DNA from: Phorcus lineatus
Lineage: Eukaryota; Mollusca; Gastropoda; Trochida; Trochidae
NCBI GenBank assembly: GCA_921293015.1
Contig: OV121082.1
Coordinates: 45,032,971 to 45,096,970, forward strand
Direction of reading: 5' to 3'
DNA length: 64,000 nt
Shown here: piece by piece, positions 50,605 through 60,765 of the stretch
Position numbering within the stretch: position 1 is the first letter of the stretch
How the letters are laid out: every line of letters starts with the position of its first letter
The notes under the pieces: model-generated
The model's database searches: none
The model's input: only the letters and a program-made list of their open reading frames with translations
Told to the model about the DNA's origin: nothing
Translations under genes and position numbers: made by a program

Positions 50605-51298
50605 AGTAGATGTACCCTTATGTACCTTCAATTACATGTATCCTTTTAGTTCCTTCAAGTAGATGTACCCTTATGTACCTTCAAATACACATACCCTTTA
50701 GTTCCTTCAAGTAGATGTACCTTTATGTACCCTAAAATACAAGTATCCTTTAGTTCCTTCAAGTAGATGTACCCTTATGTACCTTCAAATAAACTTACCC
50801 TTTAGTTCCTTCAAGTAGACGTACCCTTTAGCATGTTCAAATAGATGTACTGTTAAGTACCTTCAAGTAGACATACCCTTCAGTACCTTCAGAGAGACGT
50901 ACCCTTTCATACCTTCAAATAGACATACCCATAAGTGCCTTTTAAGTAGACTTATCCTTCAAATCCTTCAAATAGACTTACCCTTTTGTACCTTCGAGTA
51001 GACTTATCCTTCAATACCTTCAAATAGACCTACCCTTTAGTACCTTTTAAGTAGACTTATCCTTCAATACCTTCAAATAGACCTACCCTTTAGTACCTTT
51101 TAACTAGATTTATCCTTCAATACCTTCAAATAGACATACCCTTTAGTACCTTTTAAGTAGACTTATCCTTCAATACCTTTAAATAGACGTACCCTTTAGT
51201 ACTATCAAGTAGACTTATCCTTCAATACCTTCAAATAGACATACCCTTTTGTACCTTCAAGTAGACTTACCCTTTCATACCTTCGAGTAGACATACCA
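50605..51298. repeat. 27-bp minisatellite, about 26 copies
   Basis: The consensus GTAGACNTACCCTTNAGTAC followed by CTTCAA is repeated head to tail. Unit length varies by one or two bases where CCTTCAA becomes CCTTTTAA. Within the array, two alternating subtypes (TTACCC/TTATCC) appear in the middle, pointing to a 54-bp higher-order unit at about 50990-51240. The indels break every reading frame, so it is not coding. Confidence 0.93.
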
Positions 51299-52623
51299 AA
51301 TTTTCTTAAAGGTGCTAAATATCATTAACCTAATTTATATATCCTTTCAATCTGCTTAACTCCACGGGGGATACACAGACCATGTTTCTAACTAAGGTGA
51401 AAGAATTCTATTATTCAATGAACTACAAACCAAAATGTACCTCTTGAATTTCCATCAAAACTATTGATTTTAAAATATTTACCACATGGAGATAATTATG
51501 CGTGCTGTGATATGTTTCAAATAACACCAGCACATGAGGTATATTGGCACATGTTTACCAAACAAAATTAGATGAATAACACAGAGCGTCCCTTTAAGGC
51601 CCAGCCACATCAAGACATTATAAGTATCAGTAGAAGTTGAGTTAACTAAGGATGGAGGAAACATTGATTTTATGTCTTCGAGCAAAATTGAAGTTGCCGC
51701 TGAACAATATCTCGAAGGAACACTTTGCTTGAAGTACGTTTATTTTTTCTCCTCTGAAATTGTAAGCCCATTTTAATGGGAACCTTTCTGTCCGCAAAGT
51801 AACATTTGAATTCTTCAGGACAAAAGCTCTTGAGAAACTATGCATGAATACAGCAGGTCAATTATATAAGAATGAGTTTTTCCAAGGACAAGATGCTCTG
51901 GGCATTTGAAACCATTCTAGGATAATACATTTCTCCAAGCAAGACAAGGTTTTCTTGACAACATCTTAAACATGATATTTCTCTACGATTGAAAGACAAC
52001 AACCATCAGGATTCTTAATAACATATAACATGGTTTGATATTTCTCAAAACTCCAATCTCAAAACACATCTACTACTTTTTATAGACCAAATACAAGAAA
52101 ACCAGGAAAGGATAGGATTTTTAATTCATTTCAGTTGTTTTCAACTCTCTTTCTATCAGAAGTAAAAACTGGCAGTAGCACATGATTGGATCCCCCCCCT
52201 AAACCGAACATGTTACTTCTGTTTTAGAACTAACTGCTTCCTTTGATGAAAAGGACTTCCTTGCAATTACTAACATTTTTTTTTTCCTGAGATCCTTTTG
52301 TCTACCTAAAAAAACATACCCACTTTCCCATTATTATAAATATGCATCGAACTTTACTGCTTAGTTTGTCTGTTTCACAATGCTAACTTTCTATCAATGA
52401 ATTAATTTTAAAAAAGATATCCTGTCACACAAACAAGAACATTTGTAAGGAGAGCAGATTTTATAAAGTTAAAATAATCAAAATAATGTTTTTCTCAAAT
52501 ATTTCAAATGCAACACACTCAATGTGTGAGTTGATGATAATTAAATGCACTCCTTCATTTTACCTTATAAGTGTAAGTAGATGATATTTACTTCTCAATG
52601 TTATATACCTTGATGTAAACCCA
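51299..52623. other. non-coding DNA
   Basis: TTAAAGGTGC at 51308 and CCCTTTAA near 51590 could be eroded ends of another TTAA element, but they share too few bases to claim it. The minus frames at 51479-51845 have no domain. Confidence 0.4.
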
Positions 52624-52844
52624 TAATGATAATAATATAATAATAATAACTCTTTACTGTCCTTTCTACAATGTTAATTGGAAATTTGTTTTGTGCCACG
52701 TGCAGCACCAGTGTTCTTTCCTTATATATCTGAGCATTAAGGAAGAAAGCAGTATCTCCCATCTTTTAATGTATTTTGGTATGACCCGGCCAGGAATTGA
52801 ACCCCGGCCTCCACCCTCTACCAACTGAGCTACTTTCCTGGTCA
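52624..52844 (-). mobile_element. tRNA-derived SINE, copy 2
   Basis: On the minus strand it begins with AGTAGCTCAGTTGGTAGAG (A box), followed closely by GGGGTTCAATTCC (B box), with the anticodon arm deleted. The body has GGGAGATACTGC, GGAAAGAAC and CAAATTTCCA, then GAGTTATTATTATTAT. These blocks match copy 1 at 26419-26650 in order. The head is better preserved here. The minus frame 52666-52947 runs through the SINE. Confidence 0.85.
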
Positions 52845-55030
52845 AAACAGTCATACAACAAGCAAAAAGAGGAGTTTCACAAAGTAATTCTTGGTGATTT
52901 AGTTGATGCATGCAATGCACGCTGTGATTAGGCACTCGAGAGTTCAATTAATCACCCCACCTTGTACGGGCCTTACAAAGATTGATTTACATACAAGATT
53001 AAGGAAATAAACCTATTATCTTCCCACCAGCACGAAAGAAAATCTTTAGTGGTTGTCACAGGTGTTTAATACTTAGAATGTTATTAATTGAACAATTGCT
53101 ATCTCTAAAAGGATTAATCCTGCTCAAATTCCATTTCCAGGAATTAGCGAGCAAGCTTGTTGGTAAATTATCAACCCTTAATTCTGTTCCAAAAACATCC
53201 TTACTTATCCAGGCCAGGATGTATTTGTATGCCTAATGGAAAGGCACCATAACTTCAACCTGAAATGTCCATCACTAAGGGTATATAACCTCAGCACATA
53301 GTAACAAAAGTGTACACAATACCCTTAAATCAAAAAGTCCAAATTAAGATTTTGAGGCAGTATTTTTATTTTTTTTTAAAGTGATAATTTGGGAATATTC
53401 TTGTTTTGAACATATTTCTTATTCATAGATAATTAATACAAATTGTAAATAGACACATTTAAATGGGTGGCTTTAGATTTGACTTGACAAAGAATTCTGC
53501 ACATTCATTTAGAATGAAGCATTGAAGCCACTCATCAGAGCTACAGCTTTGAAAAGCCGGGTTATATACCCTAGTGACGGCATGACAAGACACTGTTGAT
53601 TGATCTGATGACTAATTCCTGGTCACTTAGTGTATAACAAACATTCATGTTTCTTTAACTACAAAGTTGTAAAATTAGTACAAATACTGCCTTTATTTCA
53701 TAATGTAATGGAATGAGAGAAGGAGGTGTAATCCCTCTTAATCAGGCCCTTTTACTCTAATCAATGAACATTTGACTTGCTGGATGTTCCGACAGACATT
53801 GCTGTTACGAGAACTTGCATTCCAGTCACACAAGAAGTATATTCCGATACCTGACTCACTTAGTCTTAATCATCATTGATTATCAAAGTCACTCCTTGTA
53901 AAGAAAAAAATGCTCGTAAAATTAGCGATAATGGTGAAACAAGTTTAATTTGACAATATTATACATATCACTTCACACTTGACACACATGTTTGGGCCAA
54001 ATGACTTAATTATGAGACTGACTCATCATGCAAATAGAATATCGAGTTCATATCTGAAGCATAATCATTTCACGTTGTCATTCAAATCGATTCAATCTTC
54101 CTTCATTACAGCAACAACTGCTGATTTGATGGTTTGCTAATGAGCTATGTATTGACTCATTGGCAAAACTGATATATAAATCATTGCCCATACATTGTCA
54201 TTCTCATATTTCTCACTGAGAGTATGTACGTCAAGACTTCTGACTTTATTCAGAACTGAAAAAAGAATTTTTATCAATAATGCAGTAAAGATAAGGTGAG
54301 AACCAGACCGAATTGATTGAAATGGTTTCCTGAGCTCATTAAATCTTGGAATATTCTGGCTGATGGTTCACGTCAGTTTCTTGAGGGAAAAACGTGTTCT
54401 CGTTTAATCACCCTCACATTTTTTCGACTGATCAGATTTCTCTAATACCTTCTCCATTTAATCTTATAAATTTGAACAAAGATTGCACAGGATCTCTGAT
54501 GATTAGTTTGTTTTAGATCTTAACAAAAATTACAAAAGTAAAAAACGATTTTTCATTTAATTAATTTTATATGGATTAGGACAATCATATTATTTGTCCA
54601 AAAAGTAACATAGATAACGTAGCTGATCATTCATTGACATCTTTCTCTGCGTCATTTTATGTCCGAACCAGGATCCACACTCAAAGAGCAAGATTGAAAC
54701 TTGTAAAAGATTAATATGAGGCTTATGCCTACACTTTTCTTATAGATGGTTATCACTCAGAGTTATAAACTTTTAGTCAGTGAACTGTGAATGAATTTGT
54801 TTTTTTCTAAACAAACCTTTTGAAGAGGTATACTCAAATTGGCTTTAAATGTGTATATAAATTATTCAACACTTGTCTTATCTCCAAAAATGAACAAACG
54901 AGAACAAAAACTTGAAACAAGTGGAAGTCATAACTACTAGAGGTTCTTTTAAAGAATTGAAATGTATAATAAAAAAACCATTGACAATCTGTTAAAAAAG
55001 TTTACTAGCTAGATACGAGAAATTCATATC
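52845..55030. other. non-coding DNA
   Basis: AT-rich sequence, no exon or repeat recognised. Confidence 0.4.
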
Positions 55031-55039
55031 CTTCTGGTC

Positions 55040-55240
55040 CTCATGCCACAGCCTTTTTACATAATGTTTTTTGTTTTTTCTTTGCCACTAACATGCAATA
55101 TTGAAATGAATTTGTATGCCTTTGTCCTATCGATTTGACAACTATATCTCTGTACTCTGTACATCAAATATGTATGTTATATGTACTGTGATACTGCATT
55201 TGTATGGTGCCCATAAAAAAGAAATAAAGTGATAAAAAAA
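55040..55240 (+). repeat. possible LINE or transcript 3-prime end
   Basis: A T/G-rich stretch runs through TGTACTCTGTACATCAAATA and GTATGGTGCCC, then ends in AAATAAAGTGATAAAAAAAAA near 55220-55240: a polyadenylation signal followed by A-rich sequence. This is how 5-prime-truncated LINE copies end. No coding remnant precedes it. Confidence 0.4.
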
Positions 55241-55669
55241 AAGATTTAAAAAAAGTTTACTAAGAATTTATGATTTTCCTGCAATAACATACTTTTCTTT
55301 ACAAAATATATATTTTTTAAAGCAGAAAAGGGGATGATAAGAAAAGGCTACTTAACCCCACCCCTCATCATAGTGACGGTGACAGTTTCCAATGAATCTT
55401 AAAATTATAAACAACTTACATGAAGAGTGGAATTGTACGAGATTTTAGAATGATGAAAATGTATATACAACATGTATACCACTAGTGTTCACAATTTAAC
55501 CCAAGGAATGCATTGATCACACCTGTTGACTCTGAACAGTAAAGATATGGCAATCAAACCTACCACAGTTTAACTAAAAAGATTACAAACAAGCACATGA
55601 GCTACAAATACTTATATTTCCAATCGAATAAAAAAAGAGAAAGCTTTAACTAAATAAAGAGACGCTTAC

Positions 55670-55733
55670 ATATCTCCTCTGAAGTGAAAGACTTGAAGAA
55701 GATGAAGTCATGGTACGTTCCATCCAAAGTCCT
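55670..55733 (-). CDS. candidate start-codon exon of the caspase gene
   Basis: A 64-nt minus-strand segment lies between an acceptor-like TTTGGCAG (before 55733) and a good donor GTAAGC (after 55670). It contains ATG at 55711-55709 in a strong ACCATGA context and reads MTSSSSSLSLQRRY in phase 0 to the donor. Another frame is also open and looks protein-like (TLDGTYHDFIFFKSFTSEEI). The phase-0 reading connects to the 37540-37598 candidate. It lies 1.5 kb downstream of the GC-richer region proposed as leader exon. No homology was recognised in either frame, and transcription is unproven. Confidence 0.3.
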
Positions 55734-55904
55734 GCCAAATTGTATCATGATAATTGGTACATAATGGTACCGAAAGAGACGGAAAACCTAATGGAGTGAA
55801 TCTCAACGTTTGTGTCATAAGGTATTTAAATGAATTAGCTTAAAGCCTTGTGTTGTACACAGGAACACCTATGTATAACCACTACATCAATCATCTTTGG
55901 TGAT

Positions 55905-56875
55905 CCATACCCTCTATCTTTGTTTTCCCTTCAATGAAATACAAGTTGACTAAAGCAAACCACAGGAGAAAACATACCCTCTATCTTTGTTTTCCCTTCA
56001 TATAGAAAGAAGTTGACAAAAGCAAACCACAGGAGAAAACATACCCTTTATCTTTGTTTTCCCTTCACAGAGAGAGAAGTTGACTAAACTTAACAACAGG
56101 TGATTGCATACCCTCTATCTTTGTTTTCCCTTCAATGAAATACAATTTGACTAAACCAGACAACAGGTGATCCATACCCTCTATCTTTGTTTTCCCTTCA
56201 ATAAAATACAAGTTGACTAAAGCAAATCACAGGAGACAACATACCCTTTATCTTTGTTTTCCTTCATAGAGAGAGAAGTTTACTAAACCAAACAACAAGA
56301 GATAACATACCCTCTATCTTTGTTTTCCCTTCATAAAGAAAGAGGTTGAGTAAACCAAAGCACAAGAGATAACATACCCTATATCATTGTTTTCCCTTCA
56401 ATGAAATAAAAGTTTACTAAACCAAACAACAAGAGATAACATATACCCTCTCTCTTTGTTTTCCTTCATAGAGAGAGAAGTTTACTAAACCAAACAACAA
56501 GAGATAACATACCCTCTATCTTTGTTTTCCCTTCAATGAAATAGAAGTTGACTAAACCAAACAACAGGTGATCCATACCCTTCTTTGTTTTCCCTTCTAT
56601 GAAATACAAGTTGACTAAAGCAAACCACAGGAGATAACATACCCTCTACCTTTGTTTTCCCTTCAATGAAATAGAAGTTGACTAAACCAAACAGGTGATC
56701 CATACCCTTTATCTTTGTTTTCCCTTCTATGAAATACAAGTTGACTAAAGCAAACCACAGGAGATAACATACCCTCTATCTTTGTTTTCCCTTCATAGAG
56801 AAAGAAGTTGACTAGAGCAAACCACAGGGGATGACATACACCCAGTCCTTGTTTTACCTTCATTGAGAGAGAAGT
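55905..56875. repeat. 67-bp tandem array, about 15 copies
   Basis: The unit CATACCCTCTATCTTTGTTT plus TCCCTTCA, an ATGAAATAC or TAGAGAGAG variant, AGTTGACTAAA, GCAAACCACAGGAGA and so on is repeated from 55905 with lengths of 63-69 bp. On the minus strand each unit contains GAAGGGAAAACAAAGATAGA followed by GGGTATGT, which resembles an acceptor, an 18-nt block and a donor. The minus frames 56533-56739 and 56663-56902 (EGKTKIEGM repeats) come from the array and shift frame between units. Confidence 0.92.
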
Positions 56876-57113
56876 TGTTTTTTTATTTGTTCCCACATTC
56901 ATTCATTCATTTTCAGCATGATGTATACACATATGATAATGTATTACAAGTTCAAATGGCAAAAAGAATTATATATTGAGATTGACAAGTGGTAATGGTA
57001 TTATCAAAGACAGGGTAAAAAAGATTTCAGTCAAGCATAAGTTATTTAAATAGTTTGAATAGTGGTAACCATTTGTTTGAGAATTGGGCAAAATTATTAT
57101 TCCTTCTTGAAAT
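56876..57113 (-). repeat. 238-bp insertion interrupting the 67-bp array
   Basis: Unrelated sequence separates the main array from a further copy at 57114. On the minus strand it ends with GAATGAATGAATG, then AACAAATAAAAAAA, like the tail of a short retroelement. No target duplication could be confirmed, and the family is unknown. Confidence 0.4.
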
Positions 57114-57215
57114 GTTCATAGAGAAAGAAGTTGACTAAAGCAAACCAAAGGAGAAAACATACCCTCTATCTTAATTTTCCTTTCATAGACAAAGAAGTTT
57201 ACTAAAGCAAAGCAG
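57114..57215. repeat. detached copies of the 67-bp unit
   Basis: About one and a half units (AGAAAGAAGTTGACTAAAGC, CATACCCTCTATCTT) lie beyond the insertion, followed by a partial unit ending near GCAAAGCAGGG. Confidence 0.88.
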
Positions 57216-57242
57216 GGCTAAAGATAAGTGGACAGGAGTTAC

Positions 57243-57425
57243 CTTGAATGGCGAAGAATGTAGGGGAGATCAGAATTCATCTAAGAGCTGTTCGTATATC
57301 CTCTTCTATTGAATCTTCCAGCCCATTTGGACCTTCGCAACACAGTTCGTACTCACACACAGACTCAAGATTCTGCCTGTCAGAACTGTAGACACGACAA
57401 GTATAGCTGTAACTGAGTTAGTACT
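57243..57425 (-). other. candidate leader exon with splice donor
   Basis: On the minus strand a less AT-rich stretch ends CATTCAAG at 57243, followed by GTAACT (GT at 57242-57241), a good donor. Inside it one frame is open for about 46 codons (including SDRQNLESVCEYELCC and GLEDSIEEDIRTALR) and closes with TGA before the donor. TACTAAC near 57420, followed 30 bases later by TCTACAG, could be a branch point and acceptor. So the segment could be a leader exon of the downstream caspase gene or an end exon of something else. No family was recognised. Confidence 0.28.
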
Positions 57426-57471
57426 TCACAATACAGTCTGAATCAAGATGCTCTGCCGTGGGTCCACTCAT

Positions 57472-57735
57472 GTGAGGATGCCTCACAAAATCTCTTTATG
57501 CTACAGAGTATCTCTCAGTTCAATAGCAGAAATAGTTTCCACTGATGCAACTCAAGTCCACAAAATCTTTAGCCACAGTAAGACAGAAAGGGACACTTAT
57601 GTAGTACAGTGTAAGGATTCCTCACAAAATCTCTTTCTACTACAGAGTATCTCTCTGCTCAACTGCTGAAATGGTTTGTATTAATGTCCACAAAAGCTTA
57701 AGCCAGTGAGAGAAGGTGACACTTGTGAAGTATAG
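57472..57735. repeat. two-copy tandem duplication of about 139 bp
   Basis: CCTCACAAAATCTCTTT and TACAGAGTATCTCTC recur at 57481 and 57620, followed in both by CAACT/GCAACT-like sequence, GTCCACAAAA, TTAGCCA/TAAGCCA and GGACACTT/GTGACACTT blocks. The frame 57448-57669 spans it and is not supported as coding. Confidence 0.85.
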
Positions 57736-58900
57736 AGTATCTATCTTGTCAAATTAGCTTTAACTTCTTCCTCTGTCTCAGTGAGAGGTGCTCTGCCAGT
57801 AAGAGTAAACTACACTACTGAGTCCTCGCCATCAGCTGTGAGTCCAGTCTAGCTCCTGTGTCTTCAGTGATCCTACACTGCTCACATCCCCAGGGTGCAA
57901 TCAACAACTGGACGCAGACTGCAGCCATGTGACAACACAAACTTGATGCATCCAATCTCTGCTTACATACACCTATAAGTCACTCAATCAGTACAGGAGT
58001 CTCTGCCGATATCTCCACACTGATGGCACATGGCAGTCCGACTGTCTCTTAGCGGCAGCTGAGGGTGATCAAGTGAGAGGCATGGTGTGGTAGGGCAGTA
58101 TTGTGACAAAGCTGACAAGAGTCGTGACCGTGTTTATCTATCGTTACATCCTGCACACCAGCGTAACACAGCCGCTAATCATCAGCACAGGACACCTCCC
58201 TCAACGATGTCAGTACGCTGGTCCAGTGCTACAGGCATCGTTATTGACCAGAAGGGGGTGTGGCTGCAGCTACAACTCACTGAAGATTTAGCACAGCACA
58301 ACTGAGGATTAAGCCGAGAACTTTCAGTCTGAGAAACAAGTGGATAATTCAACTCATCGTCTCGGCGACATGGAAACAGAAGAATTATTTCATCAATTAC
58401 CCAGGCCACTTAGACATTCTGCTTGCAAACAACTGTCTCAAGTACTCTACATTGTGGTTGAAACAGAGAGAGTTCTTTTGACTGAATAAGGCAGCTAATT
58501 CATTCTAGTTCATTTTCAAAACTCCCAAATTTATGGAGATCGTTGTCCACACGGCTTATAGGGTATAAATGAGTTCAGCATGTGGCCATTGTTCTCTCTA
58601 ATCCAATTAGATTTCAGACTGGCCACTTTATGCCATGCTGATATTGATGCACTCGCCTGTCCCCGACCAGAATCAATCAGATCATTCATCAAACCTCCCC
58701 TTTATGATGGTCACAAACTTTCAACTGAAATATACAGCCTGAGCACAACAAGCCTCTCTGCAACTGAGTTATTAATTGTATCATCTCGCTATATGTATAA
58801 TAACATGCTTTATTACTCGCACGTGTAAGAAACTGCAGTATAATATTTATATGGCAATATCAAACTAGTGTAATACCGCTTCATGTATGAAGTCATAATA
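57736..58900. promoter_or_regulatory. GC-richer block, possible promoter region
   Basis: 57.2-58.5 kb is visibly richer in G+C than the rest of the window and has no repeat signature apart from the duplication before it. It lies upstream of the minus-strand candidate exons at 57243 and 55733, where the promoter of a minus-strand gene would be expected. A TATAAATG on the plus strand at 58563 points the other way. Small overlapping open frames on both strands (58087-58409 and 58580-58828) show no domain. Confidence 0.3.
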
Positions 58901-58930
58901 TTGTGTAGTTGTGACGTAATAATGTTAGCA

Positions 58931-58962
58931 TTGACGTCACAATGGCGGCCAAGTCGCGGAAA
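58931..58962 (+). promoter_or_regulatory. CRE octamer joined to a YY1-like site
   Basis: TGACGTCA at 58932-58939 is followed at once by CAATGGCGGCCAAG. The first is the binding site of CREB/ATF bZIP factors, the second contains the ATGGC core of YY1 sites. Similar pairs lie inside the mobile elements of this window, so this one may belong to a repeat and not to a gene promoter. Confidence 0.5.
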
Positions 58963-59157
58963 TGTTTCGTTCAGTACACTTTCGGCTCAATTACTGAGGT
59001 CAAGTAATAGACAGAATACTAAACTTCTTTCACTTTAATACTATTTTCTTAAACTCGTTAATGATTTGGTATTAAATTTGCTCGTTTAATACTTAATCAT
59101 TAACTTGTTTAATAACAATAGTATTTAATTGAAAGTCGTTAAGTATCCTCTATTTAA

Positions 59158-59327
59158 GAAATAGAGTAGCCTCAACCATCATGTGTTTTGCAATAAAGTA
59201 TAGTTTTGCCCTGAACTATTATAGTTAAAGTACGAGGCCGAAGGCCGAGTGGTTTGACGTTGATAATAGTTCAGGGCAAAATTATACTTTATTGCAAAAC
59301 ACATGATGGTTGAGGCTACTCTATTTC
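59158..59327. mobile_element. foldback element, 64-nt arms with one mismatch
   Basis: The left arm 59158-59221 and right arm 59264-59327 are reverse complements except at one position of 64. They contain GCAATAAAGTATAGTTTTGC and CCATCATGTGTTTTGC. The 42-nt spacer holds GAGGCCGAAGGCCGAGTGG. The words ACTATACTTTATTGC recur at 59506-59520 in related sequence. No flanking target duplication is clear. Being a near-perfect inverted repeat it may be recent, or kept uniform by gene conversion. Confidence 0.93.
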
Positions 59328-59576
59328 TTTTCTAGCATGTCGATTTTAACTCGTGTAAATTACATTTCAGCCAAAATAAACTTAAATGAAATTAATCGAA
59401 TTTGGCAGTGACTTGAGCATGCTCGACTGGGGCCATAACTAGTGACGTCATAACGTTATTGTTGTTGACGTCATAGATCATTGTTTCGTGACGTCATTCA
59501 AAAACTATACTTTATTGCCGAATAAAGGAAAGGCGGCGCCTTTGATCTTCACCGAAACAATGCTAGAAAACAGCTT
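59328..59576. repeat. CRE-rich segment bounded by TTTTCTAGCAT inverted ends
   Basis: TTTTCTAGCATG at 59328 and CAATGCTAGAAAA ending near 59576 are inverted. Between them three TGACGTCA octamers occur within 54 bp (59443, 59466 and 59489). This may be the body of an element whose relative is the adjacent palindrome. Confidence 0.45.
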
Positions 59577-60696
59577 AAAGATCGAGTGAAATGCCCTATG
59601 GTCGATTTCGGAATTCGCTAAAAGGGATTACAATTTGACGTGGACTCAACTTTAAATTTCTGAAATCGGCCGCTAAACAACATAAATACGGCTTTGTAAT
59701 TAAATTGCCTAATTACGACCGGCGAGCAGAACCTGAAAGGCCCTGTGGTCACTGAAGCGTGAATCTTTCGTGACGTGCTAGTTGGCATATCATCATTCGC
59801 TCGTTATGTAAAACAACACTAGCCGATTGTAAATCTCGCAGTTAAACCGTCGGTTATACCTACTAAACGTTATCCAAACAACTCAAACCTTAAAGGAATC
59901 TATTGTTTAATTCATTGTCTGGAAATTTCTATTTTTGCAAGCGCAAGACCCTGATTAAATATGATGCTGTGTGCACTTTCCTACGGAATGTTTTTAAAAG
60001 TCACGACCCTGCGTAATGTTGTCATAGTTATAAGATTGCGCTAACGCGTGAGATCCCAGAAGTATTTCTTACATGAACTATGCTCACTTATTGGACATTA
60101 TATTGAGGGATGCACCGGCATCCTTATTCTCATAAAAATATAACCTTTATTAAGTATTAACGCATAATGTCCTCCAGCGATTCAGAAAGTGATATATATT
60201 ATCTATGGAATGTGTCTCATCATGTTCAACAGATTGAACAACATCGACTGGTATGAATTTCTTTTGGCATTTTCAATTTAATTTTTATGCTATTACAACA
60301 AAACTAAGAATTTACTATTAATGCTAAATTGCATTGCACTGATTATTTAAAAAAAACAATTCTCCATTATATTTATATATTTTTTCAGTCAACAGAAATA
60401 ATAAAAATAAAATTGAATATATAATTGACCATGGATTATTTGAATATGATATCCATATTTTTATGTATTTTGGCGTTCACACAATTTTTTATGTATATTG
60501 CGCAGATAGTGGCAACAAACAACAAGTAAATGTATATACATTCCCATAATTTTACAAATAAATCTTTACAATTGAACTTACTGTTTTTGTTATCATACAT
60601 TATTGTTGATATCGTCTTTAGAATAGCTCAGTGGAAGTCAAATCCTATCACATTTGTAGGTCATACATCATAAATGTACATCCAAAGATAATTTCC
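59577..60696. other. non-coding DNA
   Basis: The first part (to about 60050) is less AT-rich than the rest. No exon was recognised. Confidence 0.4.
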
Positions 60697-60765
60697 TGGG
60701 TCCCGTTGCATAAAACTCTAAGGTAACCTTAGTCACTAAGGTTAACCTTAAAGTTAAGTTGTTCA
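60697..60765 (+). repeat. dispersed repeat fragment, relative of 1111-1147
   Basis: GGGTCCCGTTGCATAAAACT is followed by CTAAGGTAACCTTAG, TCACTAAGGTTAACCTT and AAAGTTAAGTT. The later part is internally repetitive and partly palindromic (AAGGTTAACCTT). The left part matches 1111-1147. Confidence 0.55.

Noticed and set aside
50605-51298. CRISPR-like array
   Set aside because: There are no unique spacers. The units are contiguous 27-bp repeats in eukaryotic DNA.
51308-51597. Fifth TTAA MITE
   Set aside because: The ends share only TTAAAGG, too short to call, and no second copy was seen.
52780-52844. tRNA gene on the minus strand
   Set aside because: A and B boxes are present, but the anticodon arm is missing and a SINE body with an ATT tail follows.
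56533-56902. Repeated EGKTKIEGM protein on the minus strand
   Set aside because: The 63-69-bp units shift frame from copy to copy, so it is a by-product of the array.
58563-58828. TATAAATG promoter with downstream 82-codon plus frame
   Set aside because: The frame has no domain, signal peptide or conserved feature, and TATAAAT is frequent by chance in AT-rich DNA.
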